Source: Firmicutes bacterium UBA5493
GTDB lineage: Bacteria; Bacillota; Limnochordia; Darwinibacteriales; Darwinibacteriaceae
Length of the DNA: 32,054 bases
Direction of reading: 5' to 3'
NCBI GenBank assembly: GCA_002424045.1
Contig: DIPH01000034.1
Span: 15,931-47,984, forward strand
The notes under the pieces were generated by a model. The model saw only the letters and a program-made list of their open reading frames with translations. It made no database searches and was not told the origin of the DNA. The translations under genes were made by a program, and so were the position numbers. Below are positions 14,133 through 21,463 of the stretch, piece by piece; position 1 is the first letter of the stretch; the number at the start of each line of letters is the position of its first letter.

Positions 14133-15368
14133 ATGCGTTCAACAAAACTAATGTTATTGACCCTGGTTTTCTGCCTTGTATTGAGTGGAACTGCAATGGC
14201 CCAAACCCATATTACCTTCTGGCACGCCATGAGCGGTGAGTTAGGGAACGCCATCGATCATTTGACCGCTGAGTTTAATGCCCAGAACCCTGATATCGTA
14301 GTGGAGTCCATTTATCAAGGACGTTACGGCGATCTCAATACAAAGCTTGTAGCTTCCCTTTCAGCTCGGACTACCCCGACGATAGCCCAAGTTTATGAAA
14401 ACTGGACAGATGCATTTTTCCGTCATGGAGTGATTGCTCCCCTATCCCATTACATGGACCTCTCTGACGAAGAGTTCAACAACTACATCGAAGTCTTTAG
14501 GGGTATGAATACCTGGGACGGCGAGCTTTACACCATCCCTTACAACAAGAGTAACTGGGTTCTGTTCTACAATGCCGACCTTATCCCCAACCCTCCGACA
14601 ACCGTTGAAGAGTTCTTACAGATATCCAAAGACATTACAGCCCAGACAAATGGCGCAACCAAAGGCTTCGGAATTCGCCCAACACTAGAGCTATTTCATG
14701 CTTTCCTCTATGTTAATGGCGGAGACTTCTTGGATGAAGACCTAGGCGTGACCTTCAACAGTGCCGAAGGTGTCGAAGCCCTCGAACTGATGATTGGCAT
14801 GCTTGACGATGGTTCGGCCCTTCTGATTGACGGCTACGAAAACGAAGCGTTTGGCGATAACATGATTGCCATGTACATCGGCTCCTCTGCTGGTATGCCC
14901 CACGTGGAGAATTCCGTCGGCGACAAATTCCAATTCAGTACTGCACCGATCCCTGCAGGCGTGAGACCAGGTGCTCCTTTCATGGGAACCAATATCGCCC
15001 TCTTTGACTCGGCTACAGAAGAAGAGAAAGCCGCTGCCGGTAAATTTGTCAAGTTCATTACAAACACCGACAACACCGTCTATTTTGCCATTAAAACCGG
15101 TTATCTTCCTGTAACCTATTCGGGTCTTAACTCGCCCGAATATCAACAGTTCCTGGTAGATAATCCCCACAAAGCTGCTGTGGCAAACCTCGATGCTTTC
15201 AAGTACGGATACTGGCAGCCAACCGTTGCTGCTTGGGAAGAAGCCCGCAGTGCCATTGGCCAAGCGGTAGAGAAAGTCTTCTTAGGCGAACCCATTGACT
15301 TAGTACTTGACGAAGCTCAAATGCTCGTAGAAGAAGCAATCGAAGATATGCTCTCCCAACGCTACTAA
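14133..15368 (+). CDS. extracellular solute-binding protein, UgpB-like
   Basis: A 411-residue family 1 solute-binding protein that captures the substrate outside the cell for the preceding permeases. The Sec signal peptide (MRSTKLMLLTLVFCLVLSG) probably ends after TAMA near residue 23. There is no lipobox Cys, which is unusual for a Gram-positive binding protein; anchoring may be by an uncleaved helix, or the protein may be released. The mature start THITFWHAMSGELGNAI and the later TPTIAQVYENWTDAFF resemble UgpB of glycerol-3-phosphate importers. The ATG at 14133 has AAAGGAGAG upstream; an in-frame start 45 bases earlier lacks one and would spoil the signal peptide. A strong terminator follows. 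Confidence 0.9.
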   Translation: MRSTKLMLLTLVFCLVLSGTAMAQTHITFWHAMSGELGNAIDHLTAEFNAQNPDIVVESIYQGRYGDLNTKLVASLSARTTPTIAQVYENWTDAFFRHGVIAPLSHYMDLSDEEFNNYIEVFRGMNTWDGELYTIPYNKSNWVLFYNADLIPNPPTTVEEFLQISKDITAQTNGATKGFGIRPTLELFHAFLYVNGGDFLDEDLGVTFNSAEGVEALELMIGMLDDGSALLIDGYENEAFGDNMIAMYIGSSAGMPHVENSVGDKFQFSTAPIPAGVRPGAPFMGTNIALFDSATEEEKAAAGKFVKFITNTDNTVYFAIKTGYLPVTYSGLNSPEYQQFLVDNPHKAAVANLDAFKYGYWQPTVAAWEEARSAIGQAVEKVFLGEPIDLVLDEAQMLVEEAIEDMLSQRY

Positions 15369-15392
15369 GTACTCGACTAATCTTGGCATACT

Positions 15393-15426
15393 TAGGCACG
15401 GGAGTTCGTTCCCGTGCCTATTTTTT
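15393..15426 (+). terminator. intrinsic terminator of the ABC importer operon
   Basis: A perfect 11-bp stem, TAGGCACGGGA (15393-15403) with TCCCGTGCCTA (15410-15420), loop GTTCGT, is followed at once by six T (15421-15426). It lies 24 bases after the binding-protein stop and just before the ribosome binding site of the phosphatase gene. Confidence 0.93.
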
Positions 15427-15444
15427 GAGTATAAGGAGGACCCC

Positions 15445-15978
15445 ATGACGCAGAGAAAAAGAGCCGTCTTTCTAGACCGCGATGGCGTGCTAAACCAATC
15501 CATCGGTTCTAGACCACCCAATAATGAAGAAGAACTCACATTGTATCCGGGAGTTCCAAAAGCCGTTGCCATGCTTAATGATGCAGGCTTTCTTGTCTTT
15601 GTCGTAACCAATCAAGGGGGCGTTGGGCTCGGTTACATGACACCGCAGGATCTAGAGGGAATCCACCAGAAGCTCGCAGAGGAAGTAGGAAAACATGGGG
15701 GAAGCTTCACAGAAATTATGGCCTGCACCCACAGACCCCGGGCAGGCTGCTCCTGCCGCAAACCCAAACCCGGCATGCTCCTCACCCTTGCTGAAAAACA
15801 CCATATAGATCTGGAAAACAGCTTTATGGTTGGCGATCGAGACATGGATATTGAAGCGGGTAGGGCAGCAGGAACCACCACAATATGGATTGAATCGGAC
15901 AAAAAGACAGAGCAAGTGGCCGATTACACTTGCCCAAACCTACTTGCCGCGAGTGAATTGATACTAAGTCTAACCTAG
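15445..15978 (+). CDS. HAD-superfamily IIIA phosphatase, GmhB/HisB-N type
   Basis: A 177-residue cytosolic phosphatase of the family that includes D-glycero-D-manno-heptose 1,7-bisphosphate 7-phosphatase and histidinol phosphatase. HAD motif I is FLDRDGVLN (Asp11 nucleophile, Asp13), motif II is VVTNQGGV, and the acidic motif is VGDRDMDIEAG. The structural zinc site CTHRPRAGCSCRKP (Cys94, His96, Cys102, Cys104) is complete. The substrate, heptose or histidinol phosphate or another sugar phosphate, cannot be settled here; the context offers no histidine or heptose genes. The ATG at 15445 follows AAGGAGGA. Its 3' end overlaps convergent aroQ by nine bases. Confidence 0.9.
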   Translation: MTQRKRAVFLDRDGVLNQSIGSRPPNNEEELTLYPGVPKAVAMLNDAGFLVFVVTNQGGVGLGYMTPQDLEGIHQKLAEEVGKHGGSFTEIMACTHRPRAGCSCRKPKPGMLLTLAEKHHIDLENSFMVGDRDMDIEAGRAAGTTTIWIESDKKTEQVADYTCPNLLAASELILSLT

Positions 15979-16407
15979 ACGGCCTCCTTCGAAAATGGCA
16001 TAGAGGGCTAGGAGATAGGAGGTAGCACCAAAGCCACTCACCTGGCCCACGCAAACGGGTGCTATAACGGAGCGGGAGCGAAACTCCTCTCTGGCCTGAA
16101 TGTTCGTTAGATGTACTTCAATCGTAGGAATGGCGGTGGCTGCCAAGGCATCCCGCAGGGCATAACTGTAATGGGTAAAGGCAGCAGGATTAAAGATAAT
16201 CCACTGGTACACCCCCCCGGCCCGGTGAATGCAATCAATGAGCTGTCCTTCCTGATTCGACTGGTAAAAGTCTACCTCTAGACCCAGTTGGGATGCGAGG
16301 GCTTCGATTTCCTCGTTGATCTGATCGAGGGTGCTGTGTCCGTACACTTCAGGCTCACGCTGCCCTAGAAGGTTTAAGTTGGGACCATGGAGTACTAATA
16401 CTTTCAC
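15970..16407 (-). CDS. aroQ: 3-dehydroquinate dehydratase, type II
   Basis: A 145-residue type II dehydroquinase, catalysing the third step of the shikimate pathway. The N-terminal HGPNLNLLGQREPEVYG supplies the catalytic Tyr22 and the flexible-loop Arg; FNPAAFTHYSYALRDAL is the usual substrate-binding block, with Ala-Phe instead of the more common Gly-Ala/Ala-Tyr; EVHLTNIQAREEFR carries the catalytic His. The following RSRSVIAPVCVGQVSGFG replaces the commoner His-His-Ser by Arg-Ser-Arg-Ser. The GTG start overlaps the aroF stop (GTGA), with GGAGGAG upstream, so it is translationally coupled to DAHP synthase. Confidence 0.95.
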   Translation of the reverse strand: MKVLVLHGPNLNLLGQREPEVYGHSTLDQINEEIEALASQLGLEVDFYQSNQEGQLIDCIHRAGGVYQWIIFNPAAFTHYSYALRDALAATAIPTIEVHLTNIQAREEFRSRSVIAPVCVGQVSGFGATSYLLALYAIFEGGRLG

Positions 16408-17225
16408 GTCATCTCCTCCTCCAGAAAACGTACTAAACGATCAATTGTATAGATCAGTGCCTTATATTTCTCAGGCTTTAAGGATTGGGGTCCGTCGGAT
16501 AGGGCCTGTTCAGGCTGGTTATGTACTTCGATCATGAGGCCGTCGGCACCGGCTACAACAGCCGCCTTAGCTAAAGGATCGATCAGATTCCAGTCTCCAG
16601 AACCATGACTGGGATCAACCACAACCGGTAAGTGGGTCAAGTGCTTTAAAATAGGTACTGCACTGATATCAAGGGTATTTCGTGTGTAGGTATTGCTGAA
16701 GGTGCGAATGCCGCGCTCACACAGTACCACCTGGGAATTGCCGGCAGCCAGGATATATTCCGCGGATAGGAGTAGTTCTTCAATGGTGGCTGCCACCCCC
16801 CGCTTTAGAAGAACAGGTTTACTCTGGGCACCTACTTTTCGAAGGAGCGCGTAGTTTTGCATATTACGTGCCCCAATCTGTAGCATATCCACATAGCCCG
16901 CCACCATATCCACTTCCTCTTCGGACATGACTTCGGTGACAACGGGCAATCCAGCTTGCTCCCCCGCCTGCTTCAAGAACTGCAGTCCCTGTTCCCCCAA
17001 GCCTTGAAAACTATAAGGAGATGTGCGAGGTTTATAGGCTCCCCCCCGCAAAATATGGGCTGAACCTTTAATGGCCTGCGCGATTTTGGTAATTTGAACC
17101 TCGTCCTCCACCGAACAAGGACCGGCAATATATACCCTTGCCCCGCCCCCTATTTTGACCTCTCCCACATGAACGATTGTATCTCGAGATTGGTAATCCC
17201 TGCTCACTAAATGACGCGGCTCCAC
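16404..17225 (-). CDS. aroF: 3-deoxy-7-phosphoheptulonate (DAHP) synthase, type I-beta
   Basis: A 273-residue DAHP synthase that condenses phosphoenolpyruvate with erythrose 4-phosphate at the entry of the shikimate pathway. Active-site motifs are IAGPCSVE, LRGGAYKPRTSPYSFQGLG, QIGARNMQNY, LLKRGVAAT, LCERGIRTF and VVDPSHGSGD, ending in LMIEVHNQPEQALSDGPQSL. It corresponds to the catalytic barrel only; the roughly 65-residue N-terminal ferredoxin-like regulatory domain of the T. maritima enzyme is absent, so feedback control by that route is not expected. The start is GTG at 17223-17225 behind a G-rich AGGGGGG. It forms a two-gene unit with aroQ, downstream of the pnt terminator. Confidence 0.94.
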   Translation of the reverse strand: MEPRHLVSRDYQSRDTIVHVGEVKIGGGARVYIAGPCSVEDEVQITKIAQAIKGSAHILRGGAYKPRTSPYSFQGLGEQGLQFLKQAGEQAGLPVVTEVMSEEEVDMVAGYVDMLQIGARNMQNYALLRKVGAQSKPVLLKRGVAATIEELLLSAEYILAAGNSQVVLCERGIRTFSNTYTRNTLDISAVPILKHLTHLPVVVDPSHGSGDWNLIDPLAKAAVVAGADGLMIEVHNQPEQALSDGPQSLKPEKYKALIYTIDRLVRFLEEEMT

Positions 17226-17255
17226 ATCAAATGCCCCCCTGCTATGTCCATTCTA

Positions 17256-17300
17256 CCAGAAAAGCCGGCTCTCTGGAAGGTCCAGAAAAGCCGGCTCTGG
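17256..17300 (-). terminator. repeat-based terminator after pntB
   Basis: Two direct copies of CCAGAAAAGCCGGCTCT lie about 25 bases apart (17257 and 17282). Because AGCCGGCT is self-complementary, the copies at 17263-17270 and 17289-17296 can pair around an inner CTGG/CCAG stem with loop AAGGT. On the minus strand the outer stem is followed by four T (A run 17260-17263). This suits an intrinsic terminator for the pnt operon, although the T-run is short. Confidence 0.5.
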
Positions 17301-17318
17301 TTTGTGTTTCTGTAGGAT

Positions 17319-19820
17319 TTAGCTCGCAGCCGTCAGGGTCTCCACTAACGTTGCCAAGCTTGCTGCTGCGTCGCCTGCTACGAAGGTACAGTTTGGAGCA
17401 TCGTAGAGTGTGTTGTCTACGCCCGCATATCCCGGTGCCCGATCAAGATTGTACACAATCACATGGTGGGCGTGTGCCACGTTTAGAATAGGCATTCCGT
17501 AAATGGGGGTGTCTTCGTGTGTATTGGCCGCAGGGTTGATTACGTCATTGGCACCCACTACAACCGCCACATCTACCTCTTTGAACTGGTCATTGATTTG
17601 ATCCATTTCTAGCATCAACTCATAGGGAATATCCACTTCGGCCATGAGAACGTTCATGTGCCCAGGCATGCGTCCTGCCACAGGGTGAACGGCGATCTCT
17701 ACCCGCACACCGCGACTCTGCAAGAGCTCAACCAAGCGCTTGACCTGGCCTTGAGCTTGAGCAAGGGCCATGCCATAGCCTGGCACTATTACAACCCGTT
17801 TCGCGTCCTTGAGTCTTCTCGACGGATCGTCCTGAGCTTCTTCAGTCTGACCTGCACTTGCCTTCGGAGAACTGTCCTTCTCTAGCTTTTCTCCCTTAGC
17901 AGCTTCAAGAAGCTTGGCAAGGCTATCCTTGGCATCGCCCAAGAGCAGCTGAACCTTATCCATCGCATAGAGACTGTTGTCTACACCAGCGTAGCCTGGC
18001 TTGGTATCATAGTTGCACACAAGCACATGGGTTGCCTTGTCTGCTCGGATGATGGGCATCCCATAGATGGGAGTGTCTTCAAGCTCAATGGCTGAAGGGT
18101 TCACCACGTCGTTGGCGCCAACAATGATGGCTACATCGGTATCGTCCAAAAAGGCGTTGATGTCATCTAATTCATAGAGCTGGTCATAGGGTACATCCAC
18201 TTCAGCGAGGAGGACATTCATGTGTCCAGGCATGCGGCCTGCCACGGGATGAATACCAAAGCGGACCTCTTTGCCCTGGCCTTGCAGGACCTCGCCAAGT
18301 TGCTTTACCTGGAGTTGGGCTTGGGCAAGTGCCATACCATAACCAGGAATAATCACGACTTTCTTGGCAGAACTGAGCTTGCCGGCTAGATCGTCGTCAG
18401 GGGTTGCTGCCTCTGGTTCAGACGCCTTTTCGCCCTTCAATGCCGCCACAATCTTAGCGATACCTTCTTTGGCGTCACCGAGCAAGAGCTCGACTTTATC
18501 CATGGCATAGAGACTATTATCTACACCTGCATAACCGGGCTTCGTGTCAAAGTTGCATACCAAAACCTGTTTGGCACTGTCAGCCCGGATTATGGGCATG
18601 CCATAGATTGGTGTATCTTCGAGTTCAATAGCTGCAGGGTTCACAACGTCATTTGCACCTATGATAATGGATACATCCGTATCTTCCAAAAAGGCGTTGA
18701 TGTCATCCAATTCATAAAGCTGGTCGTAGGGTACATCCACTTCAGCGAGGAGGACGTTCATGTGTCCCGGCATACGGCCTGCCACAGGATGAATACCATA
18801 ACGGACTTCTTTACCCTGGCTTGCCATGAGATCACCAAGTTGCTTTACCTGGAGTTGGGCCTGGGCTAACGCCATGCCGTAACCTGGGATGATAACAACC
18901 TTCTTGGCAGAACGGACTGCTTCTTCCCAAGTCGGACCCTGAGGTGCAGGTGCGCTTGGTGCCACAGCCTTTGGTTCTGGCTTTGGAGCTTCCTTAGGAG
19001 CAGTGGTAGACTTTTTGGTGGTGGTTTTGCCAAGCAGAATCTTCATGAGTGTTGTATTCATGGCTTTACACATGATCTGGGTCAGAATCAGACCCGAAGC
19101 ACCTACAATAGAACCTACCACGACCAGAAGCGTACCATTTTCCAGTGCAAAACCTGCGATGGCGCCGGCTACCCCCGAAAAGGAGTTCAAAAGCGAAATG
19201 GTGATGGGCATATCCGCTCCACCTACACGGATGGTAAAGACGTATCCCCAGTAGAGTGAGCCTACTGTAAGAATACCAGCATGGAGCAATGGATTGCCCA
19301 CACTAAAGGTGAGACCAAGTGCGGACAGGGCCATGATCGCGAGACTGACTAAGAGCTGCAAATTGTGGTGTGGCAAGTGTACAGGCCGCTGGTTCATCTT
19401 CCCGTGCAGTTTGCCCGCGGCAACCAAACTACCGCTTAAGGTCACACCACCTACCATAACGGCCAAGCCTGATGTAAACCAGGTAAAGGAAGTGAGGCCA
19501 CCCGCGAAAATGGTCATTAAGGCGACCAGAGCAGACGCTCCACCACCAAACCCGTTAAACAACGCTACCATCTGGGGCATCTGAATCATCAGTACCTTGA
19601 CAGATAACCACACACCAAGAGCCGCACCTACGATGAGACCCGCCCAGATGGTCGGTATCGTCAAAATTTGGGCCTCGACCATCGTGACGATAATTGCACC
19701 AATCATCGACGCTGCACCAACTAGGTTGCCGTTCGCTGCCGTTTCAGGGGAATTCATGAGGCGGATTCCGTAGATGAATCCTGCAATGAACACTAACTGT
19801 AAAATCAATGATAGGGACAT
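17319..19820 (-). CDS. pntB: NAD(P) transhydrogenase beta subunit with three tandem domain III copies
   Basis: Membrane subunit of proton-translocating transhydrogenase, which drives hydride transfer from NADH to NADP+ with the proton gradient. Residues 1 to about 265 are the helical domain II (about nine segments). A Lys/Pro/Ala-rich linker (266-298) leads to the NADP(H)-binding domain III, present three times: about 300-462, 480-642 and 668-831. Each has GYGMALAQAQ, HPVAGRMPGHMNVL, GANDV(V/I)NP, DTPIYGMPI and PGYAGVDN. Copies 1 and 2 differ at about 20 of 158 positions; copy 3 is more divergent. A normal PntB has about 460 residues and one domain III, so this 833-residue protein is exceptional. 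The linkers between copies are charged and low in complexity. It starts directly after the pntA2 stop (TAGATG) with AGAGGAGG upstream. Confidence 0.96.
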   Translation of the reverse strand: MSLSLILQLVFIAGFIYGIRLMNSPETAANGNLVGAASMIGAIIVTMVEAQILTIPTIWAGLIVGAALGVWLSVKVLMIQMPQMVALFNGFGGGASALVALMTIFAGGLTSFTWFTSGLAVMVGGVTLSGSLVAAGKLHGKMNQRPVHLPHHNLQLLVSLAIMALSALGLTFSVGNPLLHAGILTVGSLYWGYVFTIRVGGADMPITISLLNSFSGVAGAIAGFALENGTLLVVVGSIVGASGLILTQIMCKAMNTTLMKILLGKTTTKKSTTAPKEAPKPEPKAVAPSAPAPQGPTWEEAVRSAKKVVIIPGYGMALAQAQLQVKQLGDLMASQGKEVRYGIHPVAGRMPGHMNVLLAEVDVPYDQLYELDDINAFLEDTDVSIIIGANDVVNPAAIELEDTPIYGMPIIRADSAKQVLVCNFDTKPGYAGVDNSLYAMDKVELLLGDAKEGIAKIVAALKGEKASEPEAATPDDDLAGKLSSAKKVVIIPGYGMALAQAQLQVKQLGEVLQGQGKEVRFGIHPVAGRMPGHMNVLLAEVDVPYDQLYELDDINAFLDDTDVAIIVGANDVVNPSAIELEDTPIYGMPIIRADKATHVLVCNYDTKPGYAGVDNSLYAMDKVQLLLGDAKDSLAKLLEAAKGEKLEKDSSPKASAGQTEEAQDDPSRRLKDAKRVVIVPGYGMALAQAQGQVKRLVELLQSRGVRVEIAVHPVAGRMPGHMNVLMAEVDIPYELMLEMDQINDQFKEVDVAVVVGANDVINPAANTHEDTPIYGMPILNVAHAHHVIVYNLDRAPGYAGVDNTLYDAPNCTFVAGDAAASLATLVETLTAAS
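17328..18923 (-). repeat. in-frame tandem repeat encoding three domain III units
   Basis: Units lie at about 18923-18435, 18383-17895 and 17819-17328. The first two have an exact period of 180 codons (540 bp) and long stretches of near-identical DNA, for example around 18180-18250 and 18720-18790. The third is clearly homologous but older. The DNA-level similarity of units 1 and 2 suggests recent duplication or gene conversion, and such a repeat could recombine. Confidence 0.9.
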
Positions 19821-20111
19821 CTACGAGTTCCTCCTCTTCTTACTCTTGAACATCCTTAACATGCGATCGGTCACCATGAAGCCTCCCACAACGTTGATCA
19901 TGGCGAGGACGATGGCAAAAAATCCTACGATTTTGTTTCCAGTGGCGACGGCCACGCCTGTAGTTGTCAACGCGCCTACAATTGTAATACCAGAAAGGGC
20001 GTTCATGCCCGACATGAGCGGGGTGTGGATCAAACTAGGCACATCGCTAATTAACTTGTAGCCAAGTAGAGCGGCCCCCACAAAGGCCAGGACTAAAACC
20101 AGCTCTCTCAT
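19821..20111 (-). CDS. pntA2: NAD(P) transhydrogenase alpha subunit, membrane part
   Basis: A 96-residue protein with three hydrophobic segments (LVLVLAFVGAALLGYKLI; a middle segment around ITIVGALTTTGVAVATG; IVGFFAIVLAMINVVGGFMV). It corresponds to the C-terminal membrane part of E. coli PntA, encoded separately as in Rhodospirillum and many Bacillota. The segment HTPLMSGMNALSGITIVGAL is the family signature. It pairs with PntB domain II to form the proton channel. It overlaps the pntA1 stop by one base and abuts pntB, so the three are a single translational unit. Confidence 0.94.
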   Translation of the reverse strand: MRELVLVLAFVGAALLGYKLISDVPSLIHTPLMSGMNALSGITIVGALTTTGVAVATGNKIVGFFAIVLAMINVVGGFMVTDRMLRMFKSKKRRNS

Positions 20112-21292
20112 TAAATCTCTCCTCTTAAACGCATTGATTCTAAGGCACCTTCGTGCACAACACTACCATCTTTTGTTGTTAAAGTTTCCTTGACAATGAC
20201 ATCATCAAGATTGAGCTTGATTTTGCCGTCTTCCACAATGTTATTCACAAAGTGTAGAACGTTCTTGGAGAACATGTCAGTGGAACTGGTGGGCATGGAA
20301 CCAGGAATATTCTTGGTTCCATCAACGATAACGCCGTGATGCTCTGTCACCACGCCACCTTCGCTGAGTGCACAGTTGCCGCCTTGGTCAATGGCAATGT
20401 CCACAATGACCGAACCGGGCTTCATGGATTTCACCATCTCTTCGGTGACCAAGATCGGCGCTTCTTTGCCGGGTACCAAAGCGGAGGTGATCAGAATGTC
20501 AGAAGATGCAACGATATCTTTAATGGCTTCCCGTTCTTTTTCTAACCACTCTTGGCTCAAATGCTTAGCATAGCCGCCTTCGCCAATGGCCAAATTTTCA
20601 GGAATACCTAGGTCAACGACGCGGGCTCCTAGGCTCTGGGACTGTTCACGAGCGTCTGGGCGAATGTCTGCTGCATAAACAACAGCGCCCATTCTCTTGG
20701 CGGTAGCAATGGCTTGCAGTCCAGCTACGCCTGCACCAATAACCAACACTTGACCAGGTTGGATCATTCCCACTGCAGTACCCATGAGGGGTAAGAATTT
20801 GGGAATTTTGTTAGCGGCCATCAAAAGTCCCTTGTAGCCGGCTACAGTACTCATAGAGGTGAGAGCGTCCATGCTTTGTGCCCTAGAAATCCTAGGAATA
20901 GAGTCCAAGGTCAGGGATGTAACACCCTTCTTGGCGAGATCCTGGATCATTTTGTGGTTTCCTGGAGATGCTGGATGCAAGAAGGTAATCAAGACTTGTC
21001 CTTCCCTCATCAGGTCCACTTCGTGTATGCCGAGTTCCTCGTTAAGCTGTGGCTCTTTCACCTTGAGGATCAGGTCTGCACCAGCAAAAACCTCTTTTGC
21101 ACTACAGAGGGTTGCGCCTGCCTCTTTGTAAGCCTCATCACTAAAAAAGGCCCCTAAGCCTGCCCCTACTTCCACCAATACTTTAGCTCCACCTTTCACA
21201 AATTGACTAACCGTTTCAGGTGTTGCTGAGACTCTACGTTCACCAGATAGAATCTCTTTAGGTACTCCTACAGTCAAACCAGCGTATTTCAT
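20111..21292 (-). CDS. pntA1: NAD(P) transhydrogenase alpha subunit, NAD(H)-binding domain I
   Basis: A 393-residue soluble domain I related to alanine dehydrogenase; it binds NAD(H) and exchanges hydride with domain III of PntB. Features are the N-terminal VGVPKEILSGERRVSATPETV, the RQD-type loop SRAQSMDALTSMSTVAGYKG, the Rossmann motif VIGAGVAGLQAIATAKRMGA, the DIRPDAREQSQSLGA strand and the mobile loop region EGGYAKHLSQEW. The C-terminal extension after residue 360 leads toward the membrane part. I chose ATG at 21292, with GGAGG seven bases upstream, over an upstream in-frame ATG at 21322. Only one domain I is encoded against three domain III copies in PntB. Confidence 0.94.
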   Translation of the reverse strand: MKYAGLTVGVPKEILSGERRVSATPETVSQFVKGGAKVLVEVGAGLGAFFSDEAYKEAGATLCSAKEVFAGADLILKVKEPQLNEELGIHEVDLMREGQVLITFLHPASPGNHKMIQDLAKKGVTSLTLDSIPRISRAQSMDALTSMSTVAGYKGLLMAANKIPKFLPLMGTAVGMIQPGQVLVIGAGVAGLQAIATAKRMGAVVYAADIRPDAREQSQSLGARVVDLGIPENLAIGEGGYAKHLSQEWLEKEREAIKDIVASSDILITSALVPGKEAPILVTEEMVKSMKPGSVIVDIAIDQGGNCALSEGGVVTEHHGVIVDGTKNIPGSMPTSSTDMFSKNVLHFVNNIVEDGKIKLNLDDVIVKETLTTKDGSVVHEGALESMRLRGEI

Positions 21293-21340
21293 TAACCATC
21301 CTCCGTCCTTAGTGTTATACAAATACTATTCGCAAAGGAG

Positions 21341-21384
21341 TACGAAATCCCTTTCGTATTTCTCGTGAAATTAACACTTCATGA
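21341..21384. promoter_or_regulatory. two inverted repeats upstream of pntA1, possible operators
   Basis: TACGAAA (21341-21347), four bases, TTTCGTA (21352-21358) is a perfect 18-bp inverted repeat. TCGTGAA (21363-21369), eight bases, TTCATGA (21378-21384) is a second one with one mismatch. Both lie 50-90 bases before the pntA1 start, where a regulator would act. The regulator is unknown; the second resembles Rex-like half-sites only loosely. The 171-bp gap holds no gene. Confidence 0.35.
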
Positions 21385-21463
21385 ACAAGGGCAAGGAAAA
21401 GTAAAGAACCTAGGGATTATTTCCGTAAAAAGCCCCTTCGGTTCTTTCGCCTTTCGTCTAGGT

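Noticed and set aside
14742..15263. Leftward reading frame of 173 codons opposite the binding-protein gene
   Set aside because: The plus strand encodes a clear solute-binding protein here; the opposite frame has no family signature.
17256..17300. CRISPR-like or mobile repeat made by the two CCAGAAAAGCCGGCTCT copies
   Set aside because: There are only two copies, the spacing is very short, and they pair into a hairpin after pntB; a terminator is the simpler reading.
21420..21463. Terminator after ddh near the CCCCTT/AAGGGG stretch
   Set aside because: The bases do not form a convincing stem followed by a T-run on the minus strand.
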